From Candidatus Omnitrophota bacterium (lineage in GTDB: Bacteria > Hinthialibacterota > Hinthialibacteria > Hinthialibacterales > Hinthialibacteraceae): a stretch of DNA of 47,709 nucleotides. Within the stretch, counting starts at the first letter, position 1, and the number at the start of each line of letters is the position of its first letter. The stretch lies in assembly GCA_016934335.1 (NCBI GenBank), contig JAFGTC010000291.1, forward strand, positions 1 through 47,709, read 5' to 3'. Made by a program: the position numbers and the translations under genes. The notes below the pieces were generated by a model that was given only the letters and a program-made list of their open reading frames with translations, ran no database searches and was not told where the DNA came from. This document shows, in pieces, positions 1 through 8,194 of this stretch.

Positions 1-231
1 ACCAAAAATGGTGAAGTCGATTTCGTCGGCGAGGCGGGGAGCGGCGGCGGGCGGCGGGGCCGTGGGAGCGGCGCGCTGACTGAGCTCCGCCACTTGAGAA
101 ATCGGAACCCATTCCGCGAAGCCTTCGCGCCATGCATACCCGTCTGGATTGGCTCGGGCTTTTTCGGCGGCTTGGGCCAGTTCGAACGGACCGGACTGCT
201 GTCCATCATAGCTAAGAAACCATTGGCTCAT
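1..231 (-). CDS. GYF_2 (DUF4339) domain protein, probably fused to an AIM24/TIGR00266 domain; C-terminus beyond the window
   Basis: The reading frame starts at the ATG at 231 on the minus strand and is still open at base 1, so only the first 77 residues are visible. Residues 1-50 begin MSQWFLSYDGQQSGPF and contain the W-x-x-R-E-G-F-A-E-W-V-P-I pattern of the GYF_2 (DUF4339) domain, a small putative protein-interaction module common in envelope proteins. An Ala/Pro-rich linker follows, and the visible end (DEIDFTIFG) resembles the start of AIM24/TIGR00266 proteins. The fusion is inferred from that short tail. It lies 67 bases downstream of the DUF533 gene on the same strand and is probably cotranscribed with it. 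Confidence 0.7.
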   Translation of the reverse strand, partial: MSQWFLSYDGQQSGPFELAQAAEKARANPDGYAWREGFAEWVPISQVAELSQRAAPTAPPPAAAPRLADEIDFTIFG

Positions 232-298
232 CGGTTATCCTCCCAAACAATTTTTTCGTTGAGTTTTTTGCACAGGAATAATTTTATGGAATCCATAT

Positions 299-925
299 TT
301 ATTGCAATTCCAGGTTTTCCCGCAGTTCTTGAATGTCCTTTTCATGTAACGCGAGCCTGCCAGCCAAGTTTTGAAGATAGGCAATTTCCGCTTCCGTATC
401 GGCTTCGACGGCCAGCAGGGAGACGGCGTAGACTTTTTTGGCTAAATCGGGCGAGGCGGCCTGAGCCGCAATCGCTTCCATCGAGACGGGCGCTAAGAGT
501 TCCTGCAAAACAAAGGCTCGCTCTTCGCCGGATAATCCCGCATTCTCCAACTTATCGAGTATCTTTTTCCGTTCGTTCGCGTCGATTTGCCCGTCGGCAT
601 TCGCGGCGGCGATCATGGCTCGAATCAAGAGAATCGCTTCCTCATTGCGATCCGGTTGAGATTGAGAACCGGGCGGCGGGGGAGGGGAGGCGGTTTTCTT
701 TGCGCCGGGAGGAGGAGGCGGCGGAGAGGCGGGCGCGCTTCCATATCCCGGCGAGGAGGTCGCCGGCCGCCTTGTCGGCGAAGCTTCGCTCCGATCGGTG
801 AAATGATCGAAGGCCGCCATCGCTACGCCCAAGGCGCCCAATCCCAGGGCCGCTTTCGTTCCCATGCCAACGCGGCGGCCCATGCCCATGCGGAGCATGC
901 CGCCTAAGAGTTTTTCTGCGTCCAT
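299..925 (-). CDS. DUF533 (YebE-like, TerB-fold) protein with Pro-rich linker
   Basis: This 208-residue protein has a Gly/Met-rich, weakly hydrophobic N-terminus (about 1-42), a disordered Pro/Ser linker with two poly-proline runs (about 50-90), and a C-terminal all-alpha domain (about 92-208). The C-terminal domain reads LIRAMIAAANADGQIDANE and later YAVSLLAVEADTEAEIAYL, the DUF533/YebE pattern related to TerB. DUF533 proteins are typically inner-membrane associated and of unknown function. AGGAGA lies just upstream of the ATG at 925. The gene shares orientation with the GYF_2 gene downstream, suggesting a two-gene envelope operon. Family assignment is firm; the role is unknown. Confidence 0.8.
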   Translation of the reverse strand: MDAEKLLGGMLRMGMGRRVGMGTKAALGLGALGVAMAAFDHFTDRSEASPTRRPATSSPGYGSAPASPPPPPPGAKKTASPPPPPGSQSQPDRNEEAILLIRAMIAAANADGQIDANERKKILDKLENAGLSGEERAFVLQELLAPVSMEAIAAQAASPDLAKKVYAVSLLAVEADTEAEIAYLQNLAGRLALHEKDIQELRENLELQ

Positions 926-1196
926 ACCAATTCTCCTGTAGGAAAAGATGTTTTATCTTATCACAATTCCTGAATCTGTGAACGAAGAAACCAAGGGATG
1001 CATGAGCGGTTTACATGGCGAAAATGAGAGACTGTCATTATGATTTAGTTTGCGGCTGACAATTTTGAACAGCGCTTGCCATTACTGCTTTTCTTCTTGA
1101 TTGGTCCATTGTTCACTATTATTGTTGTTTTAGAAAAAAAACAGGATAAATGTGGAATCGTTGGATTCGTATAATGTTTTTTGGGATAAGGAGATT

Positions 1197-1868
1197 ATGA
1201 AAAAGTCTGCCTTCACGCTTATCGAACTTCTGATCGTTGTCGCGATTATCGGTATTTTGGCTGCGATTGCCGTGCCCAATTTTTTGAACGCGCAAATTCG
1301 CGCCAAAGTCGCTCGCTCGCAAGCCGATACCAAAAATCTGGGAACGGCCATCGAATCGTTTCGGATCGATCGAGGGGGATTGTTGATCGATATCTGGGAT
1401 GATGATGGGACGATTTGCCTGGATCTTTTAAATAAGTATTTCAAGCAGATTGCCAATCCCAGTAAGGCCACCCGCCTGATGCGCGACGTCATGGCGCCAT
1501 TGACCACGCCGATCTCCTACATGTCGGCTATTCCCCAGGATCCGTTCCTCAAAGATCCCAAAACAACTGCGGCAAGTGAAACCTGGACAGGGCAGTTGGA
1601 TACTTATACGTATGTCGATAATGATCCCCGTTGCACGGACGCTTGGCCGCCTCATAATCATAACATCGATGCTTATCAACCGGCCAATCAGGGCGTCAGC
1701 GGAGCTGTGCGGCCTTTAACCAGAGGAGAGTTTGCCATCATTGGAAGCGGCCCCGATGGAATCGTGGTTCAAAGCGGATTTCGCGGGATTCCCTATGATT
1801 CATCCAATGGGCTGACAAGCGCCGGCGATGTGACCTTCCGATCCGGCGGCGGATTCGATGGGGGATGA
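1197..1868 (+). CDS. Type II pseudopilin / prepilin-like protein (N-terminal methylation motif)
   Basis: The start is the ATG at 1197, preceded by AAGGAGA; an in-frame start at 1152 would add 15 residues before a normal prepilin leader and is rejected. The 223-residue product begins MKKSAFTLIELLIVVAIIG, a very short charged leader, the FTLIE prepilin-peptidase signature with Glu+5, and a hydrophobic helix. It continues PNFLNAQIRAKVARSQADT, the GspG-like pseudopilin pattern, and the C-terminal part is Gly/Asp-rich. The residue before Phe+1 is Ala instead of the usual Gly. Such proteins are cleaved by PilD-type peptidases and assembled in type II secretion or type IV pilus-like fibres. No assembly ATPase gene is adjacent, so it appears to be an orphan pseudopilin. 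Confidence 0.88.
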   Translation: MKKSAFTLIELLIVVAIIGILAAIAVPNFLNAQIRAKVARSQADTKNLGTAIESFRIDRGGLLIDIWDDDGTICLDLLNKYFKQIANPSKATRLMRDVMAPLTTPISYMSAIPQDPFLKDPKTTAASETWTGQLDTYTYVDNDPRCTDAWPPHNHNIDAYQPANQGVSGAVRPLTRGEFAIIGSGPDGIVVQSGFRGIPYDSSNGLTSAGDVTFRSGGGFDGG

Positions 1869-2010
1869 TTCCGGCGTTTCGTCTTCTCTTACGGATTCGT
1901 TCAATTCGAACACTTAGCGGAAAGTCTTCTCCACTCCTTCACGGATGTAGGTCAGTTTTTATCGAAGAAATCGGCGAAGGCATTCTCCGGGGTTGTTTTA
2001 TGAAAAGAGG

Positions 2011-2038
2011 AATCGCCTTTTGCGGCGGCGATTTTTTT
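2011..2038 (+). terminator. Rho-independent terminator after the pseudopilin gene
   Basis: AATCGCC (2011-2017) pairs with GGCGATT (2027-2033), and the right arm runs into a T tract at 2032-2038. It lies about 140 bases past the pseudopilin stop and before the next gene. The rest of 1869-2144 shows no gene. Confidence 0.6.
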
Positions 2039-2144
2039 CTAGGCCGATTTCATTGGGATTAACGTTATTTCTGATAGAAGATACACTATTTCTTCGATCT
2101 ATCGGCCTGCGAAGGTCAAAAATAGCATAGGGAGAGTCGATTCA

Positions 2145-3392
2145 ATGGAAGCCGCCTTGCCAAACATACGGCAAACCGTAGATAAGATTGTTCAAGAGAC
2201 GGCAATCGTGGATATGCACACGCATCTCTATCCGCCGTCGTTCGGTTCGATACTGCTGTGGGGCATCGATGAACTTCTGACATACCATTATATTGTCGCC
2301 GAAGTGATGCGCGCCGCCCCCATTCCTTACAAGACCTTTTGGGCAATGTCCAAAACCGAACAGGCCGACTATATTTGGAAGCACATGTTTCTGGATCGCG
2401 CTCCTATTTCGGAAGCCTGCCGGGGCGTCATTACTGTCATTCAATCGCTCGGCTTCGATCCTTCCGAACGCCGGTTGGATGTGATTCGCGATTTTTTCCG
2501 CCGCCAAAGCGTCGAATCGTACGTCGAGACGGTTTTTGAAAAGGCCAATGTTTCGTATGCGGTGATGACTAACGATCCCTTCGATGCCGAGGAGCGGCCG
2601 TTTTGGGAAAACGGCTTTCAAAACCATCCCCGCTTTCAGGCTGCGCTGCGAATGGATCCCCTTCTCTTGAACTGGGATTCGGCCTCTACCCATCTGCGGG
2701 AAATGGGATACAAGGTCGGCGGCGCTTTCAATGATTCTTCGATCAAACACGTTCGCCAGTTTCTGGAAGACTGGGCCGACCGGATGAATCCTCGTTATAT
2801 GGCCGTTTCTCTGCCCCCAAGTTTTGTCTATCCGGACGATTCGATTGGGACGCGAATCATCGATCGCTGCATACTTCCATTCGCTCGCGAGCGCAATCTT
2901 CCGTTTGCCTTGATGATCGGCGTCAAAAAACTGATCAATCCCAATCTCCAGTTGGCGGGTGACAGCCTCGGGCGCGCGAATTTGGAATGTCTGGAAAACC
3001 TCTGTCTGAAAAATCCCGATAACCGGTTTTTGGTCACATTGTTAAGCCGGGAAAATCAGCACGAACTGTGCGTGATCGCGCGCAAGTTCAATAACCTTCT
3101 GCCATTCGGATGCTGGTGGTTTATGAACAATCCCAGCATCATCGACGAGATGACTCGAGAGCGTTTCGAATTATTGGGTTGGAGTTTTATCCCCCAGCAT
3201 TCCGACGCGCGCGTGCTCGATCAATTGATATACAAATGGCCGCATTCGCGCCGCTTGATCGCCAATGTGTTGACCGATAAATACGGCGACCTTCTTCAGG
3301 CGGGATGGACGGTTTCGGAAGAAGAGATCCGGCGCGATGTGAAACGGCTGTTCCAGGACAATTTTGAAGCGTTTGCGCCGGGAATTTCCTGA
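2145..3392 (+). CDS. Uronate-isomerase-like protein (UxaC / amidohydrolase superfamily)
   Basis: This 415-residue protein is close to the 450-470 residues of glucuronate/galacturonate isomerase (UxaC). Near the N-terminus IVDMHTHLYPPSFG gives the metal-binding H-x-H on strand 1 of the amidohydrolase TIM barrel, followed by GIDELLTYHY. Late motifs FGCWWFMNNPSIIDEMTRER and FIPQHSDARV match the C-terminal barrel of uronate isomerases. UxaC interconverts uronates and fructuronate/tagaturonate in the cytoplasm. The nearby GH88 uronyl hydrolase makes a uronate role reasonable, though some divergent members of this superfamily act on other substrates. GGGAGA lies 9 bases upstream of the ATG. No uxaB or kdgK partners are in the window. 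Confidence 0.75.
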   Translation: MEAALPNIRQTVDKIVQETAIVDMHTHLYPPSFGSILLWGIDELLTYHYIVAEVMRAAPIPYKTFWAMSKTEQADYIWKHMFLDRAPISEACRGVITVIQSLGFDPSERRLDVIRDFFRRQSVESYVETVFEKANVSYAVMTNDPFDAEERPFWENGFQNHPRFQAALRMDPLLLNWDSASTHLREMGYKVGGAFNDSSIKHVRQFLEDWADRMNPRYMAVSLPPSFVYPDDSIGTRIIDRCILPFARERNLPFALMIGVKKLINPNLQLAGDSLGRANLECLENLCLKNPDNRFLVTLLSRENQHELCVIARKFNNLLPFGCWWFMNNPSIIDEMTRERFELLGWSFIPQHSDARVLDQLIYKWPHSRRLIANVLTDKYGDLLQAGWTVSEEEIRRDVKRLFQDNFEAFAPGIS

Positions 3393-3440
3393 GCGCCGGC
3401 GCTGGATGGCGAGAATGAGCAATCTACGAGATGATGGAAT

Positions 3441-4514
3441 TTACGGCTTTTTAACTGCCGTAAAATTTCCCGCATCGGTGATCGTCAATCCATACGATTG
3501 ATAGCCGGCGATTTGCAGGTCTTTGGTGTGGTACGTGAATTGGGCGTCGCCTTCAATGGCGTTTCCTGCGCCGGCCGCTCCGTCAAAATTAATAAAATAA
3601 TCGATCATATTGACTGGATTAAAAGGGCTGGATCGCGTAATGGCAAACACTCCGTTGATCGATCCGGTCGTTTCATCGTAGGTGTAAGTTCCTAAATTTT
3701 CGTTGGCGTATGGCGCTTGGAGAAGGATCAGGCCGTCTTCGTTTAATACGGCGTCGAATACGACGTGGACTTTGGTTCCGATGAGAGTGTTTTGCAGAAA
3801 ATTGAAGGTCCACGTTCCAATAAAGTTTTCAATGGAGGGCGCCTCCGGCGGCGTAGGCGTGGGCGTCGGTTGAGAGGAAATCGGCGTGGGCGTGGGCGCC
3901 AAGGGCAGGTCGGTTGCAAAATTCTGATGCCACGAGGCGTGCAGATAGAGCAGATCCTTCTGATCCACCCGGCCGCTGTTGTCGAAATCCAGGCGATGGA
4001 AGGCGTTTTGATAATTGATTTGGATGTCGTACCAGGGCCAATCGGGATCGAGCACGTAGATCGATCCCCCATGTACAAAGGCGCCGGCCAGCTCGCTGTT
4101 CAATACGGCGACGCCCAGATTGCTGTACCCGGCCGTGCTGGAGGCGGTCGCATTGACTTTAAAAAGTATCGCGTCGCCTGAAACAGGCTGTTTGAATTCG
4201 CCGTGGATGGTTCGCACAACGCTTTTTAGAGTTTCATCATAATAGCTGTCCACATCGAAGACGGCGTAATTGGCGCCGCCGGGTTCGATGGATTGCACTC
4301 GGCTGATCACCTCGATGGGAAGGTGGAGGTGAATCAGGAAGGATTGCAGTCCGGCGGCGTTGCGGGCGGTGATATGAAAAGAAAACGACTCGCCCGCATC
4401 GACCACAAGCGGATTAACGTAAACTTCCGCCGGATGGGCGCCGGCAATCAGTAAAATAAATAATGAGAAGATGAACCATCGCAAAAGTCTTTTGAACGCT
4501 CCCATTTGTTTCAT
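3441..4514 (-). CDS. Secreted protein with cohesin-like domain, dockerin-like EF-hand and C-terminal beta domain
   Basis: The ATG at 4514 is preferred because it gives a clean signal peptide (MKQMGAFKRLLRW then a hydrophobic stretch ending in AGAHPA) and has a GGAG upstream; an earlier TTG at 4580 overlaps the neighbour's stop. The mature part starts VYVNPLVVDAGESFSFHI, a cohesin-like beta-sandwich pattern (about residues 30-165). DFDNSGRVDQKDLLYL, a dockerin-like calcium-binding repeat, follows at about 190-205. A Pro/Thr linker then leads to a beta-rich, lipocalin-like domain beginning IENFIGTWTFNF. Cohesin-dockerin pairs mediate extracellular assembly; here both folds are in one chain. It is convergent with the uronate isomerase gene. 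Function is inferred only from folds. Confidence 0.65.
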   Translation of the reverse strand: MKQMGAFKRLLRWFIFSLFILLIAGAHPAEVYVNPLVVDAGESFSFHITARNAAGLQSFLIHLHLPIEVISRVQSIEPGGANYAVFDVDSYYDETLKSVVRTIHGEFKQPVSGDAILFKVNATASSTAGYSNLGVAVLNSELAGAFVHGGSIYVLDPDWPWYDIQINYQNAFHRLDFDNSGRVDQKDLLYLHASWHQNFATDLPLAPTPTPISSQPTPTPTPPEAPSIENFIGTWTFNFLQNTLIGTKVHVVFDAVLNEDGLILLQAPYANENLGTYTYDETTGSINGVFAITRSSPFNPVNMIDYFINFDGAAGAGNAIEGDAQFTYHTKDLQIAGYQSYGLTITDAGNFTAVKKP

Positions 4515-4576
4515 GATTGTTATCTCCGGCGGAATGTTTCTTCTCCTGCTTTTTCTATTCGTTAAGGCGTTGGGAT

Positions 4577-5923
4577 TCAATCGAATTTCGGTTCATTGGC
4601 GAAGGCGTTCTGCGGTTGAGCGGCTGATTGAATTATCCTGGCCAATTCATAGGCGGCGCTTGAGTCGTCGATTTCCGCTTTGTCGCGTAATTCAAGAATT
4701 TTCTTCTCTAATTCGGCGTCCGGATTTTCTAAAAGATCCTCCATGCGCATATAAGCAAGATAAGCGCCCGCCAATTCGCCTTTTTGCTCCAGCAACTGGG
4801 CGTATTTTTCGTAGAGTCTCGTGTTTTTGGGCGAACCTATGATATCGATAATCAATTCCTTTTCGTCGCCGGGATTGATCTGAGCGGCGTTTTCGACGCT
4901 TTTCTCAATGAATTGAAAAATAAACATAGAAAACAGAACGGGGCTCAGCATGCAATAAGCTGCGGCATTCAAGGATTGGTTCAACAGATCGTCTTTTACC
5001 TCGCCAAAAGCGGCGGATTTCATGGATTGAAGAGCGCTTTTACATAATTCGATGCGTTGAAACAGCAAATCTCTCGTTATGCCTCTTAACTGTTCCTCTG
5101 AGAAATTTTCGTCTTGATTCTCGTCGTTTTGATTGGGCTCGGTTTCGCCCTGCAGCAGAACGTGGCGCTTTTGATTCGGCTTCCTGGAACTTACATAATT
5201 AAGGATGCGATAAAAGCGCAGTCCATGGGGCCGAGATAATTTTTTACAAAAATCAGCGGCCTGATACGACATATAAAATGTAAAATCAGGCTCATAAGAC
5301 ATAGTGAGATCGGTCAACGCCTTCCAATCGTCATCATCAAACGAGTCGTCCAGGATTTTCTTATAAGAGAAATGGAAAGGTTCTTCTTCTTTGAAGAATG
5401 TATTGGCCCGGTTGGTAAGCTCCATGACATGATTCATGGATGCAAAAACAATGGCTTGGATCACTCGCGAGGCTCTTTGATCTCCTTCTTGCGAAAGACA
5501 CGTCGTGATCAATTCGCCCGTCGCCCAAAGCAGCGCACGCTTTTCTCGCTTGATTTTGGTATCTTTGACGGCGCTCATCAGTACATCCATGATGAAATTG
5601 GGATCGATCTGGTCGACGACATCCTGAAAAACGGCGTCCATGATGCGCCCCTCCTGGATCGACTCCCTGGTTAGCGTATTGGTTGCCATGGCTGTTCCGA
5701 CCCGGGACGCCATCAGGTTCATCAGGTGAAATGGATTGATCCGCATCGATCTCATAGGATCGTTTTTCTCCATGAGTTTGGAAAAAATGGGTAGATTTCT
5801 CTTATAGGCTTCTTCGTCCTTCAACTCTTCTTTGATGATGGCCCATTCCGTTTTGCTGAATGGATTTTTCCCATGATAAACATCGTGGGAATGATTCTTG
5901 GCGGATCGGTTTTTGGATTTCAT
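4577..5923 (-). CDS. Hypothetical cytoplasmic protein, mostly helical
   Basis: I do not recognise this 448-residue protein. It is highly charged, has no signal peptide, and appears largely alpha-helical. The N-terminal half carries a Met-rich stretch (MRSMRINPFHLMNLMASRVG, about 57-76). A disordered acidic linker rich in Asn/Gln/Glu lies at about 265-285. The C-terminal part (YEKYAQLLEQKGELAGAYLA) looks like one or two TPR-type helical hairpins, so a scaffold or adaptor role is possible. Its stop is 62 bases upstream of the secreted cohesin-like gene's start on the same strand, suggesting cotranscription. Confidence 0.6.
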   Translation of the reverse strand: MKSKNRSAKNHSHDVYHGKNPFSKTEWAIIKEELKDEEAYKRNLPIFSKLMEKNDPMRSMRINPFHLMNLMASRVGTAMATNTLTRESIQEGRIMDAVFQDVVDQIDPNFIMDVLMSAVKDTKIKREKRALLWATGELITTCLSQEGDQRASRVIQAIVFASMNHVMELTNRANTFFKEEEPFHFSYKKILDDSFDDDDWKALTDLTMSYEPDFTFYMSYQAADFCKKLSRPHGLRFYRILNYVSSRKPNQKRHVLLQGETEPNQNDENQDENFSEEQLRGITRDLLFQRIELCKSALQSMKSAAFGEVKDDLLNQSLNAAAYCMLSPVLFSMFIFQFIEKSVENAAQINPGDEKELIIDIIGSPKNTRLYEKYAQLLEQKGELAGAYLAYMRMEDLLENPDAELEKKILELRDKAEIDDSSAAYELARIIQSAAQPQNAFANEPKFD

Positions 5924-6030
5924 TACTTTTAACGCATTCCTTTATCAAAATCGATTTATCCCGAATCGGATGTTTCTATAAGAAACCGCCGCGGGATTTA
6001 CTACAATAATTTGCTTTCTCTTTTTTTTCG

Positions 6031-6699
6031 CTATTTTGCTTTAGGTGTTGACGTCGCCTGTTGAATTGCGCTCGGCGATATGGAATCTTTTATATCTTCT
6101 TTTTCCTCATTCCAAAAGGGATTGCCGGGCGGGGGCGAGCCGAACAGGACGGATGGAATTCCGGTAATCGTCCATCGCATAGACGTCGACATGGATCCAT
6201 ATCGCATATGAAACACAAAATCGCGATTCGTCAGCCCCGGCATGAAAACAAAGGATAGATGCTCCTGGATGGAGTCTTCCTCGTTCATTTTTATAGGAAG
6301 AGAAGCCAGGACGGTTAGCTGATCGGAAAGGATCAGGCTCCAATAAGGCGATTGATCCTCGGCCGGCGGTTCGTTGATTTTGATTCCTAAATAATAGACT
6401 CCAGGCCCGATCTGATGTTTGCCGCCGAATTTTAATTTGATGTTGGTCTCCAGAACGCCCATTTTAGCTGCGAAATAGGTATTGTAATAATCCCTCATTT
6501 CTTTTGAATCAGGCAGGGCGTTCATGACGTCTGGATTCCACCGAATCGCCAGGAAGGAGAGTTTAATCTGCGATCCGTCTCGCTGTTCGAGAAGAGTTGT
6601 AATCACCGGCGCATCGGCGTTTGGATCCCGGTTCAGCGCCGCCCAAGCGGCCGACGCCAGCAAACCGGCGATGAGTAGTGAACTGGTGAATCGCTTCAT
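6031..6699 (-). CDS. Hypothetical exported protein (possibly DUF2911-like)
   Basis: AAGGAGG lies 7 bases upstream of the ATG at 6699, a strong ribosome binding site. The 222-residue product has a signal peptide (MKRFTSSLLIAGLLASAAWA, probable cleavage after AWA). The body contains IGPGVYYLGIKINEPP and later a beta-rich segment, reminiscent of DUF2911 proteins in spacing and character, but the match is too weak for assignment. The C-terminus is disordered (Pro/Ser/Lys). It is on the same strand as the GH88 gene upstream (75-base gap) and may share its transcript. Confidence 0.6.
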   Translation of the reverse strand: MKRFTSSLLIAGLLASAAWAALNRDPNADAPVITTLLEQRDGSQIKLSFLAIRWNPDVMNALPDSKEMRDYYNTYFAAKMGVLETNIKLKFGGKHQIGPGVYYLGIKINEPPAEDQSPYWSLILSDQLTVLASLPIKMNEEDSIQEHLSFVFMPGLTNRDFVFHMRYGSMSTSMRWTITGIPSVLFGSPPPGNPFWNEEKEDIKDSISPSAIQQATSTPKAK

Positions 6700-6773
6700 G
6701 AAATCGCCTCCTTATGAAATGGCAATGAAACTTTCGAAAAGCCGCATCGGCCGCCCCCGTTTTGTGCATTTCA

Positions 6774-8147
6774 TCAGGAGAAAAATGTCGGGTAGGGGCC
6801 GCCGGCTGCTTCGCGTTTGATCAGGACCGCCAATTCCATCGCATGATAATCGCCCCACATGGAAGATTCTCCACAGGGAATCCTGCTTCCTTCCGGGACG
6901 GCGTCCCATCCGTTGGGGCGGTGGTAGATCGAGTGCAGGATCATGCCCTGGTGATTCGCATCCGTGGAGAGGTACGGCTCTTCGAACAAAGCGTCGGCGG
7001 CCGTCAATCCGGCTTGATAATACGTCTCGCCCGCTTCGCGGTCTCCGCGGCGCTTCAGAAAATTCCCCAACCGGATCATTCCCTGAGCGGCGATGGCGGC
7101 GGCGGAACTGTCGACCGGTTCGTATTCATTGAAGGGATTGGATTTTTCATGAAGATAATCGCCCATGAAAGCCAATCCGGGAGCGCCGGCGTCCCAATAC
7201 GGAATCCCGTCCGCCGGCGTATTGGCGATATAAAAATCGGAGGCGGCGCGGGCGGCTTCCAGGTATTCATCGATGACGGCCTTTTTCCCGCCGAACGGTT
7301 CGAGTTCTTCTTCGGAAACGGTTTCTATGAATTCCAATTGCTCCGCAAAGCCGGTGATCGCCCAGGCCAATCCTCGCGTCCAGGTGGAGAACGGCGAGTA
7401 GCCTTGCTGCGTGCTGGGGCAGCGGTATTGACCGTCATTGCAGTTGAAAATGCACTCGTGAACCGTCCGCCCGCGCACGTCGTAGGAATCGCGCTGCTTC
7501 CCGTAAAAAAGGTTGAAGCGGGCGGTGCTGCGAGCGTGTTGAATGCCTCGATCCAACAGGGAGATCGGTTTATCTCCTTCGCCCATTAATACATGGCCCA
7601 ATCGATGCGCCAAACTCAGAATGCGTACCGACCTGATCGTATCCACGAACAAGGAATGGGGCCCGTTGAAGGAGTAAATGTAGCCGAAGCCGTTAGCGTG
7701 GGTTGACCATCGAGCCGCCTGAACCGCGCCGGATATTTTTAAGGCGAGTTCGTAGAAGTTTCTCTCCCATTCGTTTTCGGGCATGCGGCCTTCATTCATG
7801 AGTCGGCGCAGGTTTCCGTAGGTTGAGATGTTGTTGAAGCCGTGATCGTGTACGCCGATGTGCGAAACGTGAGGCGCCATGCGCTCCAGGGTGTTTTGAC
7901 GCCCGATCTGCAAAAACGATTCGTCGCCGGTCGCGTCGAATTGCAGAATCGCGCAGCCGTATTGAAATCCCTGCGTCCATTCCGTCCATCCTCGGGAAGC
8001 ATATTGACCCTGAACGGTGAAGACCGGCGTTCCCTTGGCGGGATCCCAGGCGTTTTGGATCGATCGGATCTTGGGGCCGGCGAGTTCGAAGAAGCGATTG
8101 CATTTGGAATTCAATTGCGACGGTGCGAGCGAGTTTTGAATTATCAT
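6774..8147 (-). CDS. Glycoside hydrolase family 88-like, unsaturated uronyl hydrolase
   Basis: This 457-residue protein has the (alpha/alpha)6-barrel signatures of GH88 unsaturated glucuronyl hydrolases: TEWTQGFQYG (about 55-64), VHDHGFNN with the likely catalytic Asp101, HSLFVDTIR with Asp169 where the family has its second Asp, WTRGLAWAITGF, and DSSAAAIAAQG. GH88 enzymes remove the 4,5-unsaturated uronic acid left at oligosaccharide ends by polysaccharide lyases, using vinyl-ether hydration. No signal peptide is seen, so it probably acts in the cytoplasm on imported oligosaccharides. With the uronate-isomerase-like gene it fits uronate catabolism. The next gene on the strand, bioF, ends 47 bases upstream and is functionally unrelated. 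Confidence 0.85.
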   Translation of the reverse strand: MIIQNSLAPSQLNSKCNRFFELAGPKIRSIQNAWDPAKGTPVFTVQGQYASRGWTEWTQGFQYGCAILQFDATGDESFLQIGRQNTLERMAPHVSHIGVHDHGFNNISTYGNLRRLMNEGRMPENEWERNFYELALKISGAVQAARWSTHANGFGYIYSFNGPHSLFVDTIRSVRILSLAHRLGHVLMGEGDKPISLLDRGIQHARSTARFNLFYGKQRDSYDVRGRTVHECIFNCNDGQYRCPSTQQGYSPFSTWTRGLAWAITGFAEQLEFIETVSEEELEPFGGKKAVIDEYLEAARAASDFYIANTPADGIPYWDAGAPGLAFMGDYLHEKSNPFNEYEPVDSSAAAIAAQGMIRLGNFLKRRGDREAGETYYQAGLTAADALFEEPYLSTDANHQGMILHSIYHRPNGWDAVPEGSRIPCGESSMWGDYHAMELAVLIKREAAGGPYPTFFS

Positions 8148-8194
8148 GGATGCCGCCTTTCTATTCGATCTGTGACAAGGCGAATATTGTGATT

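Noticed and set aside
94-801. Arg-rich plus-strand frame over the GYF_2 and DUF533 genes
   Set aside because: Composition is that of an antisense shadow; the minus-strand frames contain the recognisable domains.
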